Part shown: piece after piece, positions 8,900 to 17,498 of the stretch
Layout of the letters: the number at the start of each line of letters is the position of its first letter
Position numbering within the stretch: the stretch's first letter is position 1
Assembly (NCBI GenBank): GCA_910585285.1
Contig: CAJUDL010000004.1
Location: forward strand, 41,428-105,427
From: an uncultured Muribaculaceae bacterium
Lineage (GTDB): Bacteria; Bacteroidota; Bacteroidia; Bacteroidales; Muribaculaceae
Reading direction: 5' to 3'
DNA length: 64,000 nucleotides
Program-made: the position numbers and the translations under genes
The notes under the pieces: generated by a model
What the model was told of the DNA's origin: nothing
Seen by the model: the letters and a program-made list of their open reading frames with translations, nothing else
Databases searched by the model: none

Positions 8900-9442
8900 T
8901 CATAAACTTTCCAGCAGTTCTATCATTTTATAGATGGTAGTAGAGGGGTTGTCATATGTCTGCAATACCTTGGCTCTTGCCGTTGCTTTTGATGTCTTTT
9001 CGGTCAGTTGCTGTTTCTCACTTAATGCCAAAGTCCCTTTTGTGTAATGTTTAAGATGTCTTTTCAGTTTCTTGATGCAAGCGTTTTGGGTTAGCTCGGC
9101 ATGACACTCCTCGAAGTGTATTAAATACTACAACTCAATACATGGATTCGAGACGAGCAATACCGCATCTGGGATATTTTGTAGATGTTTAAGCATTCCG
9201 CTCACATCAAGGTCAAACATCAGAAATGTTTTATCATTTTTTGTTGCAACGTATTCTCGTTTACAATTCTCTATATACCCAACGGATATGTTGGAATCGC
9301 TCTTTCTTGGGATAATCTGAATAGGCACACGGTATTGCGAACGAAGGTGACTGATATAAGTAACTTCTGACTCCCCTTCACAGAAAACAAAGAAGTTGGG
9401 CTTCATTGTTTTGCCTTTGGATTTTCTTATTTGTCGTCCCAT
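8900..9442 (-). pseudogene. RloB-like protein (TOPRIM-type), interrupted by an amber codon
   Basis: The frame reads 104 residues from ATG 9442 to TAG (9128-9130), then continues in the same frame for 75 codons to TGA 8900-8902. The N-terminal half has FVFCEGESEVTY (TOPRIM-like Glu) and FLMFDLDVSG (Asp-x-Asp), as in RloB proteins. The interruption falls inside the family motif SNPCxELW: the sequence reads SNPCIEL, then TAG, then YLIHFE. One TGG-to-TAG change accounts for it. Downstream residues still look coding. The partner ATPase ends 8 bp upstream. Most likely a recently inactivated gene; readthrough is possible but unsupported. Confidence 0.8.
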
Positions 9443-9450
9443 CTCAGTTC

Positions 9451-10695
9451 CTATTTTATAAAACTATCAGCCTGTTCGTCAATATACGGGATGGCATCAA
9501 AACGACCTTGTAGATATGCTTTTTCTGCATCTAACCCATCGCGGAAATCTTTATAATCAAACAATGAATACAAATCCGAGGTTCCATCGTCCCGTTTGTT
9601 GACAAAATATATCTGATCCTTGCGTAGCTTGTTAGTATTAAGCAGGTATGTATTATGCGTAGTGAATATTAACTGTGCTGATTCACTTTTATTGAACAAA
9701 CCTATGATATACTCTACCAGTTTTATGTGCAGCTGCGTCTCGATTTCGTCTATCAACAAGATTTTATTATTCTTGACGATGTCAAGAATCGTTAGCATCA
9801 TATTGAATAAACGCTGTGTTCCATCAGATTCTTCTGCAAAAAAGTTGAAAGGAACATCCGGATTATTCTTATGGTAGGTCGTAATGACCAATTGTGGTTT
9901 CTGAATATCTTCTACCGACAATATTTGATTGTCGGTAGGGTCAATCACGGCAGTCGAAAATACTTTATTCTCATGCCTGCTGTCGATTTTGACAATATCG
10001 CTATCGGCAATTCGAAGCACGTTAAGGAACTGCTCTTTGTTTTCATTCAACAAGCGCTCGACAGAGAATGAATTATATCCGAAATAATTCAGAATAAAAC
10101 GTTCATTGAAATACCGAAAAACATCTTTTGCAACATCTCGGTCCATCTGACTGGCACGCGATACAAAAAGCGTTTTTTTAGAAGTATTGGCAGCAACGTC
10201 CATTGGACGGCGAATTACCGATCTGAATTCATAGATGTCCTTCTTGTCTGGACCCTTTGTCTCATCACGAGAAAAAACCAGAGACCTACGACCATTCGGA
10301 TAATAATACAGTGCTTCTTTCAGTATCTCAACTTTATTGAGTTCAAAAGAATATTCATATTCGATACCTTCAATAAGGAAGCGAATGAAGAATGTACTTG
10401 GCTTTCCAATGCCTCCAAATTTGAATGGAGTAAAGGCAAATATCGTATTCTCGTTGTAATTGTGAGATGAGAAGATCATTCCTACACAAGCGCGAATAGC
10501 CTTTATTATGCTACTCTTCCCTGATGCATTTGCACCGTAAATGGCTACAGTTTTAAGCAAACGCTCATCACCGCATATAAATGTATTTTCTTCAAGCTCT
10601 TTTGCCTTTTTGGTCTGTATGTTTGCTGCCTGCATATCCAGTACCACCTCATCTTTAATTGAGAAGAAGTTGCTCAAACGAATTTCAAGTATCAT
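9451..10695 (-). CDS. AAA-family ATPase (AAA_15/AAA_21, RloA-like), partner of RloB
   Basis: A 414-residue SMC/OLD-like ATPase. It opens with LSNFFSIKDE, Walker A is GANASGKSS and the late Walker B is ILLIDEIETQLH, followed by IFTTHNTYLLN. I chose ATG 10695 because AAGGA sits just upstream; TTG 10707 is the alternative. Pairs of such ATPases with TOPRIM-like proteins (PARIS, and RloA/RloB genes linked to restriction loci) act or are predicted to act in phage defence. Base composition is AT-richer than the neighbouring cob genes, in keeping with transfer. The ATPase itself looks complete. Confidence 0.82.
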   Translation of the reverse strand: MILEIRLSNFFSIKDEVVLDMQAANIQTKKAKELEENTFICGDERLLKTVAIYGANASGKSSIIKAIRACVGMIFSSHNYNENTIFAFTPFKFGGIGKPSTFFIRFLIEGIEYEYSFELNKVEILKEALYYYPNGRRSLVFSRDETKGPDKKDIYEFRSVIRRPMDVAANTSKKTLFVSRASQMDRDVAKDVFRYFNERFILNYFGYNSFSVERLLNENKEQFLNVLRIADSDIVKIDSRHENKVFSTAVIDPTDNQILSVEDIQKPQLVITTYHKNNPDVPFNFFAEESDGTQRLFNMMLTILDIVKNNKILLIDEIETQLHIKLVEYIIGLFNKSESAQLIFTTHNTYLLNTNKLRKDQIYFVNKRDDGTSDLYSLFDYKDFRDGLDAEKAYLQGRFDAIPYIDEQADSFIK

Positions 10696-10723
10696 TTCAT
10701 CCTTCAAATTTGTAATTCTTTTG

Positions 10724-10731
10724 CAAATATA
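10724..10731 (-). promoter_or_regulatory. putative -7 element of the ATPase/RloB operon
   Basis: The minus strand reads TATATTTG, an exact TAnnTTTG, about 29 nt before the ATG at 10695. The -33 region is not convincing. The rest of the spacer 10732-10808 shows nothing else. Confidence 0.4.
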
Positions 10732-10808
10732 ACAAATTAAATGACAAAATCATAATTCAGACAACTTTTTATGGATTAAAGATGGTATATATGCTGTATT
10801 ATATCCGG

Positions 10809-11357
10809 TTAATATATTGTGAGTTCAAGGAGGTCGCCGTAGGAGGGTTGGGAGGAGAAGAGGCGGTCGAGGGGTACGAGATTAAGGATAAGCATGGTAT
10901 TCATCATGATTCCTGCATGGGTGAAGACAAGGATGTTCTCTTTGCCGGATTTTTTCATGTCTTCCAGAAAGGATCTGACACGCAGATGCTGGTCGTGAAA
11001 GGATTCGCCGCCGGGAGGCGTGACGTGCAGCCAGTCGTCGAACCATTCCTGTAATCTCGGGTCTTTTATATCGTCATATCGTTGCATCTCCCATTCTCCG
11101 AAATTCATCTCTAAAAGTCTGTCATCAGGAATGGCTTCATTATAGCCACAAGCCTCTGCCAGCAGCCTGCATCGACTTAACGGACTACGATATACGGCAT
11201 CAAACGGCTTGCCGTTTGATTTTATTGCAGCCCGAATAGATTCGCTGACTTTCGCGGCTTCTTCGGGGAAGGTCGGTTTTAATGACACATCGGTGCGACC
11301 ATAGCATATACCGGGTTCAACATCAACAGCAGTATGCCGGATAAAGGTTATCTTCAT
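10809..11357 (-). CDS. cobC: alpha-ribazole phosphatase, histidine phosphatase superfamily
   Basis: A 182-residue branch-1 histidine phosphatase. The catalytic motif is IRHTAVD (RHT instead of the commoner RHG), then GICYGRTDV, which is typical of CobC. The second catalytic His is in VFTHAGIM. It removes the 5'-phosphate from alpha-ribazole phosphate or the cobalamin phosphate in nucleotide-loop assembly. The start is 3 bp after the cobS stop, so the two are one operon. Other phosphatases share the fold, so cobS adjacency decides the call. Confidence 0.87.
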   Translation of the reverse strand: MKITFIRHTAVDVEPGICYGRTDVSLKPTFPEEAAKVSESIRAAIKSNGKPFDAVYRSPLSRCRLLAEACGYNEAIPDDRLLEMNFGEWEMQRYDDIKDPRLQEWFDDWLHVTPPGGESFHDQHLRVRSFLEDMKKSGKENILVFTHAGIMMNTMLILNLVPLDRLFSSQPSYGDLLELTIY

Positions 11358-11360
11358 AAT

Positions 11361-12116
11361 TTATAATATCAATGTTCGGGTGATGATGGCGGCTGAGAAA
11401 TAGAATGAGAGCTCACAGAGAAGCGCTGTCGCGCCGCAGCAGTCGCCTGTGTATCCTTTTATTTTATAGCGCAGATAAAGAATCATCAATGCGGCTATGA
11501 GCAAAGGAAGGGGCAACGCAAGCCAGTAGGGGATAGGGAGGAATATTGAAGGAAGCACCCCTGCAATGAAGCATATGGCAAATGCCGACACAGACATGCG
11601 ATCGTATATGAGCTTGTTTTTAGCTTCTTCCTGTTTGCGTGCGTAAGGGAGTGTGTTGATAAGGAATGACCCGCAGAATTTGCTCCAGGGATCTGCAGCA
11701 AAAACGATAAGTGGAGCAATCTCTGTCGGGAGGGATGCCACGCAGGAAACAAGCATCAGAAAATAAAAAATTAATCCGAGTACGCCGTAAGAACCAATAC
11801 GTGAATCCTTCATGATCTCAAGAATACGTTCGCGGGAAGTACCTCCGCCTGTGCCGTCAATGAAGTCGGCGAGACCATCCTCATGTAATCCTCCTGTTAG
11901 AAGAAGGCGGCAGGCAAATGCCGTGACAACAGCCGCGAAAGGGGGGAGCACATTAAGTGCTCCCCATAGAACCAATGCCGTTATTCCTCCCGTAATCCAT
12001 CCAGCCACAGGCCATAGATCCACAACCCGTTTATAATTTTCCGCCGGTATTTCCGTGATTCTCCACACCGGAATCCTCGTGAAGAATCCTATCGCCGCAA
12101 AGAGTTTTTTCATCAT
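11361..12116 (-). CDS. cobS: adenosylcobinamide-GDP ribazoletransferase (cobalamin synthase)
   Basis: An inner-membrane protein of ~250 residues that joins alpha-ribazole (phosphate) to adenosylcobinamide-GDP. GGLHEDGLADFIDGTGGG is the metal-binding signature of CobS, and RILEIMKDSRIGSYG is the second conserved block. Several hydrophobic helices follow. ATG 12116 (MMKK) or 12113 fits a -7 box at 12126-12133; starts at 12122 or 12128 would precede the expected transcript. cobT and cobU, its usual partners, are 17 kb away across the nutrient locus. Confidence 0.9.
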   Translation of the reverse strand: MMKKLFAAIGFFTRIPVWRITEIPAENYKRVVDLWPVAGWITGGITALVLWGALNVLPPFAAVVTAFACRLLLTGGLHEDGLADFIDGTGGGTSRERILEIMKDSRIGSYGVLGLIFYFLMLVSCVASLPTEIAPLIVFAADPWSKFCGSFLINTLPYARKQEEAKNKLIYDRMSVSAFAICFIAGVLPSIFLPIPYWLALPLPLLIAALMILYLRYKIKGYTGDCCGATALLCELSFYFSAAIITRTLIL

Positions 12117-12125
12117 ATTCATACA

Positions 12126-12133
12126 CAAAAGTA
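12126..12133 (-). promoter_or_regulatory. putative -7 element of cobS-cobC
   Basis: The minus strand reads TACTTTTG, an exact TAnnTTTG, placing the transcript start almost at the cobS ATG. The -33 box is poor. If real, it would be the promoter serving the detached cobS-cobC pair. No cobalamin riboswitch is recognisable here. Confidence 0.35.
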
Positions 12134-12252
12134 CAAATAATTATTTTCAATAACATCATTCCTATATAAAAACTGAAGGAGCTTCAAATAAAAAGAGAGT
12201 ACTATTAAATATTTCAAAAGTCAGTTGATCAGCAAAATAAAAATCGGAATAT

Positions 12253-12291
12253 GTTAAAAATATAATTTTGTGTTTTTAAACATATTTTAAC
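12253..12291 (+). promoter_or_regulatory. susC upstream region: -7-like box inside an inverted repeat
   Basis: TAATTTTG (12263-12270) matches TAnnTTTG. It lies between the arms of an imperfect inverted repeat, GTTAAAAATAT (12253-12263) and ATATTTTAAC (12282-12291). No -33 TTTG is present at the normal distance. An alternative sigma factor, such as the one encoded at 24663, could read this promoter instead. The rest of 12134-12353 holds no gene. Confidence 0.35.
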
Positions 12292-12353
12292 TATAGTACA
12301 AAAAGCCTTTGTTGATGTATTAGGTTTCAAACAACACTAACAAACCTAACCAT

Positions 12354-15300
12354 ATGAGCAAAGTTAACGCATTACTACGCCAATTGTCGCTCTTAATGTT
12401 TTTTCTGATTGTTTCTGTTGCGATAAACGCGCAGACAACATCAAAGGTGACACTTGATGTCAGAAACGAGCCTTTGGAAAAAGTCTTAAAGAGTATTGAG
12501 AAACAAACTCAGTATCGATTTTCGTATAAGGATTTTCTTGTTGGAAAAATCAAATCCGTATCTGTGAAGTGTGAAAATGCACCTATTCTCAAAGCGCTTG
12601 ACATGGCACTTAAAGGAACGTCTCTGACCTACGATGTTGTATCTGAAAAATCTATAGTCATTCTTGAAAAGAAGTTGCCGGCTTCCAAGAAAACGGATTC
12701 AAGTAAAAATGGAAAAATAAAGGGTCGGGTTCTTGATCAGAATGGGGAGCCGGTGATTGGTGCAAGTGTGATGGTTAAAGATTCAAAGCGCGGTACAGTC
12801 ACCGACATTGATGGATATTTTACTATTGATGCCGATAAGGGGCAAGCTCTTAGCATCACATCTGTCGGTTATGACAGGAAAACAGTTAAGATAGGGAATG
12901 CGTCCGCACTTAATATTACGCTTGCCGAGAATGAGAATATGCTCGATGAGATGGTCGTGATTGGTTACGGCTCTACAGAGAGGAAGCGTGTGACTACGGC
13001 AATCACATCCATAAAAGGTGAGGATATGCCGAAGGGAGTTGGTGGCGCTACAATTGCAACTGCATTGAGAAATCGTGTAAACGGTCTTACTATCAGTGGA
13101 AATAGTGGTCCTACATCTTCCAATGATTTCCAGATTCGAGGTGTGGCATCGGTTAATGCGTCAATGGGCCCTCTTATTATAGTGGATGGTGTCCCTACCA
13201 ATTCGCTCCGTTCAGTAGACCAAAATGATATTGAATCAATTGAAATTCTGAAAGATGCTTCAGCCGGTGCCATTTATGGTACCCGTGCTGCAGGCGGTGT
13301 TATACTTGTTACGACAAAGAAACCGGAAGCCGGAAAAACTAAAATTTCCTATAATGTAGAGTTTTCGACAGATGTTCACACAAAAAAACTGCATCTTCTT
13401 TCTCCAGAGGAATTTGTGGCAGAGGAACTGGGACCTGATTATGGTTTTAAAGAGGATTGGTACAGCCATTCGCTTAATAGCAGTCCATTCTCACACAAGC
13501 ATACTCTGACGATTTCAGGAGGTAATGGTAATGCAAATGTATATTCCTCCTTGCAATATGCAGATGAGGAAGGTCCTATCGTTGCTGATCGCCGCAAGGT
13601 GTATGCTGCAAGGGTAAACAGTGACTTCAAGGCATTCGATAAGAAACTTGAGATATTCACAAGGCTTACAGTGCGTCAGCAGGATTCCGACTGGCGATCC
13701 TCTACAGGTCTTGTGACCAGGGCTGCCCAGATGAATCCTACCATTCCGATGATGGATCCGGAAGATCCGACTAAGTGGAACAATACTGAATACGGTATAG
13801 ATTATGGTTCTACTTCCAATACCAACCCAATTGCATATGATATAGGCCAGCGTAAATATAACTATAAGGAGCAATGGGCGATTGCCAGCGGAACATTGAA
13901 ATATAATATTATCAAGGGTCTTTCAGTACAGGCAACCGCGAGTGTCAACTATACAACAGACAAATATTATTATTGGTATGACGTTGATCATGCCTGGAGT
14001 CTCAATAATGGTCGTCGGGGTAAAGCATACCATTCATTCGGCAATACCCTGAAGACTTCATATGAGGCATATGCAAATTACAATAATACTTTCGGTATGC
14101 ATCATATTGACGCTGTGGCAGGATGGTCGTTTGATACAAACAGTGGTGACAGTTTTTCCGCATACAATGAAGATTTTACCATTGAGGGTGTGGAAGGCTG
14201 GAACCTTGGAGAAGGTCTCGGTATAGTGAATAAAGAGAAACCGGCAGGTCAGGTATCGTCACATAAGGATTCACGGCAGAGGCTGATGTCTTTCTTCGGA
14301 CGTGCCAACTACTCATTTGATGATAAATATCTTCTAAGTCTCAGTATCCGTCGAGAAGGTTCTTCCAAGTTCGGTCCCAAACACCGCTGGGGTACATTCT
14401 GGGCGATATCGTCAGGATGGCGTATAAACAAGGAAAAGTTCATGCAAGATGTAGACTGGGTTGATGACCTCAAGATTCGTATCGCCTATGGTGTAACCGG
14501 TAATAACGGAATACCAAGTGCCATATACACGCCCACATATACCGATAGATTCCGCTGGCCGTTCAATGGCACATGGCAGACCACATACGGTTACTGGTGT
14601 AATACCAACGAGAGTATCGGATGGGAGGAGAAGAAAGAGTTTAACGTAGGTTTCGATTTCTCACTCTTCAACAATCGCCTGTGGGGAAGTTTCGACTATT
14701 ATCGCAGAAGAGTAGACAAATTGATTTTTGAGGTTCGTTGCTCAGTTCCTCCACAGGTAGACCCGACTATGTATGATAACATAGGTGTTCTTGAGAACAA
14801 TGGATGGGAAGCTGAAGTAGGCGGTACAATCCTCAATACGGGAGGTTTCAAATGGAACGCTACGTTACGCGCATTCCATAATGGAACCCGTATCAAAGAA
14901 TTGAGTGATTATACGCAGTATCTCGAATCAGGAGCATTCCATATAGACAAAGGATCCAATATTGGTCAGTTCTGGGTGTTCAAGAATGCCGGTCTTAATG
15001 AGGACGGTAAATGGATGATCTATACTAAGGATGGAGAAAAAGTTGTTGCCGAGGGTAACACCATACGTGAGAACCGCTATTTTACCGGGAATGCGCTTCC
15101 GAAAGTGCAGATGTCATTGGATCAGACGCTTACTTATCGGAACTTTGATCTTGGTGTACAGTTACACGCATGGCTCGATCGCGATGTCTATAGCGCATTC
15201 AATCAGGATTTCGGTACATACAACTACGATCATCATAATATCGATCGCGACTACTACATGAAGCATAAGGATATACGCGACAATATTTCTCCCTATATAG

Positions 15301-15557
15301 ATTATTTTATTCAGGATGCTTCGTTCCTCAAGATTGATCTCATCACATTCGGTTATACACTTCCGATGAAACGCTACACGAAATATATTGACAGTATGCG
15401 ATTCTACATGACGGTTCGGGATGTGGCAACATTCACTAAGTTTACCGGTTGGGATCCGGAGGTAAGTGTCAACGGGTTATATCCAGGATATGAAAGCAGG
15501 TCGTCACTCTATCCCTTGACAGCCCATTTCACATTCGGTTTCCAGATTAATTTCTGA
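12354..15557 (+). CDS. SusC/RagA TonB-linked outer-membrane receptor with STN signalling domain
   Basis: A 1067-residue outer-membrane importer. A signal peptide ends near residue 27 (INAQT). An STN domain (about 32-100; VTLDVRNEPLEKVLKSIEKQ) is followed by a carboxypeptidase-regulatory-like domain (about 122-205; GRVLDQNGEPVIGASV), a TonB-box-like stretch and plug (VIGYGSTERKR, IRGVASV), then a C-terminal beta-barrel ending in an aromatic-rich strand (FGFQINF). The STN domain normally touches a FecR anti-sigma factor in the periplasm; a FecR/ECF pair is encoded in the same locus. It is the first gene, with susD 37 bp downstream. The substrate is unknown. Confidence 0.93.
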   Translation: MSKVNALLRQLSLLMFFLIVSVAINAQTTSKVTLDVRNEPLEKVLKSIEKQTQYRFSYKDFLVGKIKSVSVKCENAPILKALDMALKGTSLTYDVVSEKSIVILEKKLPASKKTDSSKNGKIKGRVLDQNGEPVIGASVMVKDSKRGTVTDIDGYFTIDADKGQALSITSVGYDRKTVKIGNASALNITLAENENMLDEMVVIGYGSTERKRVTTAITSIKGEDMPKGVGGATIATALRNRVNGLTISGNSGPTSSNDFQIRGVASVNASMGPLIIVDGVPTNSLRSVDQNDIESIEILKDASAGAIYGTRAAGGVILVTTKKPEAGKTKISYNVEFSTDVHTKKLHLLSPEEFVAEELGPDYGFKEDWYSHSLNSSPFSHKHTLTISGGNGNANVYSSLQYADEEGPIVADRRKVYAARVNSDFKAFDKKLEIFTRLTVRQQDSDWRSSTGLVTRAAQMNPTIPMMDPEDPTKWNNTEYGIDYGSTSNTNPIAYDIGQRKYNYKEQWAIASGTLKYNIIKGLSVQATASVNYTTDKYYYWYDVDHAWSLNNGRRGKAYHSFGNTLKTSYEAYANYNNTFGMHHIDAVAGWSFDTNSGDSFSAYNEDFTIEGVEGWNLGEGLGIVNKEKPAGQVSSHKDSRQRLMSFFGRANYSFDDKYLLSLSIRREGSSKFGPKHRWGTFWAISSGWRINKEKFMQDVDWVDDLKIRIAYGVTGNNGIPSAIYTPTYTDRFRWPFNGTWQTTYGYWCNTNESIGWEEKKEFNVGFDFSLFNNRLWGSFDYYRRRVDKLIFEVRCSVPPQVDPTMYDNIGVLENNGWEAEVGGTILNTGGFKWNATLRAFHNGTRIKELSDYTQYLESGAFHIDKGSNIGQFWVFKNAGLNEDGKWMIYTKDGEKVVAEGNTIRENRYFTGNALPKVQMSLDQTLTYRNFDLGVQLHAWLDRDVYSAFNQDFGTYNYDHHNIDRDYYMKHKDIRDNISPYIDYFIQDASFLKIDLITFGYTLPMKRYTKYIDSMRFYMTVRDVATFTKFTGWDPEVSVNGLYPGYESRSSLYPLTAHFTFGFQINF

Positions 15558-15594
15558 AATTATAAGATTACATGTATCTAAAAAGTCCAGAAAG

Positions 15595-17340
15595 ATGAAG
15601 ACAATAAACAAGATATTGACTGTCGCGGTGGGAGCTGTAACAATGCTCGCCTCTTGCGATATGAACGATAAATATTATTCTGATGCCACGCCAGATACGT
15701 TCATCACGTCAGAGGCAAACGTAACTGCACTCGTGGGCAGAACGTTCGCGCAGTGGAGCTATTATTTCCTTTGGACACACTGGCAGTATCAGGAATCCTG
15801 CACTGATGAGTTTACTACCCCTGTGAGACTAAGATCGGGCATTGACACATGGTATGATAGCGGTAAATGGATACGTATTAACGATCACAACTGGATTCCG
15901 GATGAAGGCTGGATTGAAGACTTGTATCTGAATACGATGAATGTAATGTCCCGTTGTCTTCAAGTGCGTGATGACTTAAAGAAGGTCACTCCTGAGCAAT
16001 GCGGCCTGACAAGAGCGGAACTTGATGACTATATCAATCAGATGAGTGGTTTTGAGGCATATATGTATCTTCAGGCATTCGATATGTGGGGTGGTCTTCC
16101 TCTTTATGACAGCACCAAGGATCCCCTCAAGCCCAGAGCTACAGCAAAAGAGACGTATAAGTTTATTGAGGATCATCTTCTTGAAAGCCTGAAATATCTT
16201 AAACCTAAAGAAACTATAGGCAAGACAGAAGAGGGATACTTCTCCCAGGGCGCTGCAGCAATGGCTCTTGGTCAGCTATATCTGAATGCTGAGGCGTATA
16301 TCGGTGAAGACCATTATGCAGAAGCAGAGAAGGTTTTCCAGGATATAATCGACGGCAAGTATGGGGTCTATGACCTCGACAAAACGTGGAACGGACCTTT
16401 CGGATGGGAAGGCGCCAATTCACCAGAGACAATGCTCTATTGTCCGTCTCTTAATGGTACGGGATGTGAATGCGACTGGCATTTCCGACGCTTCTATCCT
16501 CGAAATGCACTTTACATCATCGGTTATAATGACCTTCTTTACTGGTGTATAAACGGTCATTGCCTTACACCATCGCGCCGTCAGGACGGAGAACTATATT
16601 CCGTTACAAATCCAGAAATCAAACTTGGTTCTCCATATGAGAGCTATGATGACGGAGACCATCGTAAGAAATGCTACAGCTATCAAGGCGAAGGGAAATA
16701 TGATGGTATGTTCATGGTAGGTGAAATCGAAGGTATGAAACCTTATGATGGCTACTGGAAAGGCGGTAAAGTGAAAGGACATAAGAACTGTATTCTTCTC
16801 GACCAGATTTACGATCATGAGCAGTGTTGGAAAGACAAAGGCAATCCTATGGATTATCCTTCAGATATACAGCATTCAAATGAATGTAGCGGTGTTCGCC
16901 TTGTCAAGGTGCCATTCCCTCAGGAGGAAGCCCTCACATGGAATGTAGGTCTTAACATCATCAGACTGGCAGAGGCATATTATTCACTTGCTGAATGCAA
17001 GTTTCACAGAGGCGACAAAGCCGGAGCCGCAGAACTTATCAACAAAGTTCGCGCACGCAACTTCGACGGATCGGATCCGAATCCTGTGACTGCCGGAAAT
17101 CTCGATAAATACCGTCTGGCAAAAGAATGGATGATAGAATTCATAGGAGAAGGACGCCGACGCACAGATCTAATTCGCTGGGGAATGTTCACCACAGAGA
17201 AATGGTGGAGTCATGAGCCGAGCAACGAGAGTTTCCGCAACCGTTTCCCGCTTCCTGACTCGGCTTTGGGAGGAAACCCGTTACTGAAACAGAATCCCGG
17301 ATATGGATCTGAAAATGTCCTTGCACCGGATGAGATCTAA
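15595..17340 (+). CDS. SusD/RagB family surface nutrient-binding lipoprotein
   Basis: A 581-residue lipoprotein. The signal ends at the lipobox LASC (Cys near residue 21). The body has SusD helices: SGFEAYMYLQAFDMWGGLPL, AAMALGQLYLNAEAY with tetratricopeptide character, and near the end EWMIEFIGEGRRRTDLIRWG, the typical RagB/SusD C-terminal signature. It would cap the SusC barrel and capture ligand at the surface. A strong terminator follows 95 bp downstream, separating it from the enzyme genes. Confidence 0.93.
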   Translation: MKTINKILTVAVGAVTMLASCDMNDKYYSDATPDTFITSEANVTALVGRTFAQWSYYFLWTHWQYQESCTDEFTTPVRLRSGIDTWYDSGKWIRINDHNWIPDEGWIEDLYLNTMNVMSRCLQVRDDLKKVTPEQCGLTRAELDDYINQMSGFEAYMYLQAFDMWGGLPLYDSTKDPLKPRATAKETYKFIEDHLLESLKYLKPKETIGKTEEGYFSQGAAAMALGQLYLNAEAYIGEDHYAEAEKVFQDIIDGKYGVYDLDKTWNGPFGWEGANSPETMLYCPSLNGTGCECDWHFRRFYPRNALYIIGYNDLLYWCINGHCLTPSRRQDGELYSVTNPEIKLGSPYESYDDGDHRKKCYSYQGEGKYDGMFMVGEIEGMKPYDGYWKGGKVKGHKNCILLDQIYDHEQCWKDKGNPMDYPSDIQHSNECSGVRLVKVPFPQEEALTWNVGLNIIRLAEAYYSLAECKFHRGDKAGAAELINKVRARNFDGSDPNPVTAGNLDKYRLAKEWMIEFIGEGRRRTDLIRWGMFTTEKWWSHEPSNESFRNRFPLPDSALGGNPLLKQNPGYGSENVLAPDEI

Positions 17341-17435
17341 GATTCTTTTGTGTTAACGTAAAAATCGCCGCTCCCTGACAGTGACGGCGGCAAAAAACAT
17401 ACAAATAAAAATAAATCGTTTAGCTATTTACGTTC

Positions 17436-17475
17436 GGGGGGCAGTCACTGTTAAAAAGCGGTTGCCCCCTTTTTT
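17436..17475 (+). terminator. rho-independent terminator after susCD
   Basis: GGGGGCA (17437-17443) pairs with TGCCCCC (17463-17469), followed directly by six Ts. A weaker GC stem (GCCGC/GCGGC, ~17368-17392) lies just before. The hairpin ends only 24 bp before the protease gene, so it probably lowers expression of the enzymes relative to susCD. Confidence 0.85.
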
Positions 17476-17498
17476 ATGATCATCAAAGACACAATAAT

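Noticed and set aside
12134..12353. Cobalamin riboswitch near cobS or susC
   Set aside because: No B12-box-like conserved core could be found on either strand.
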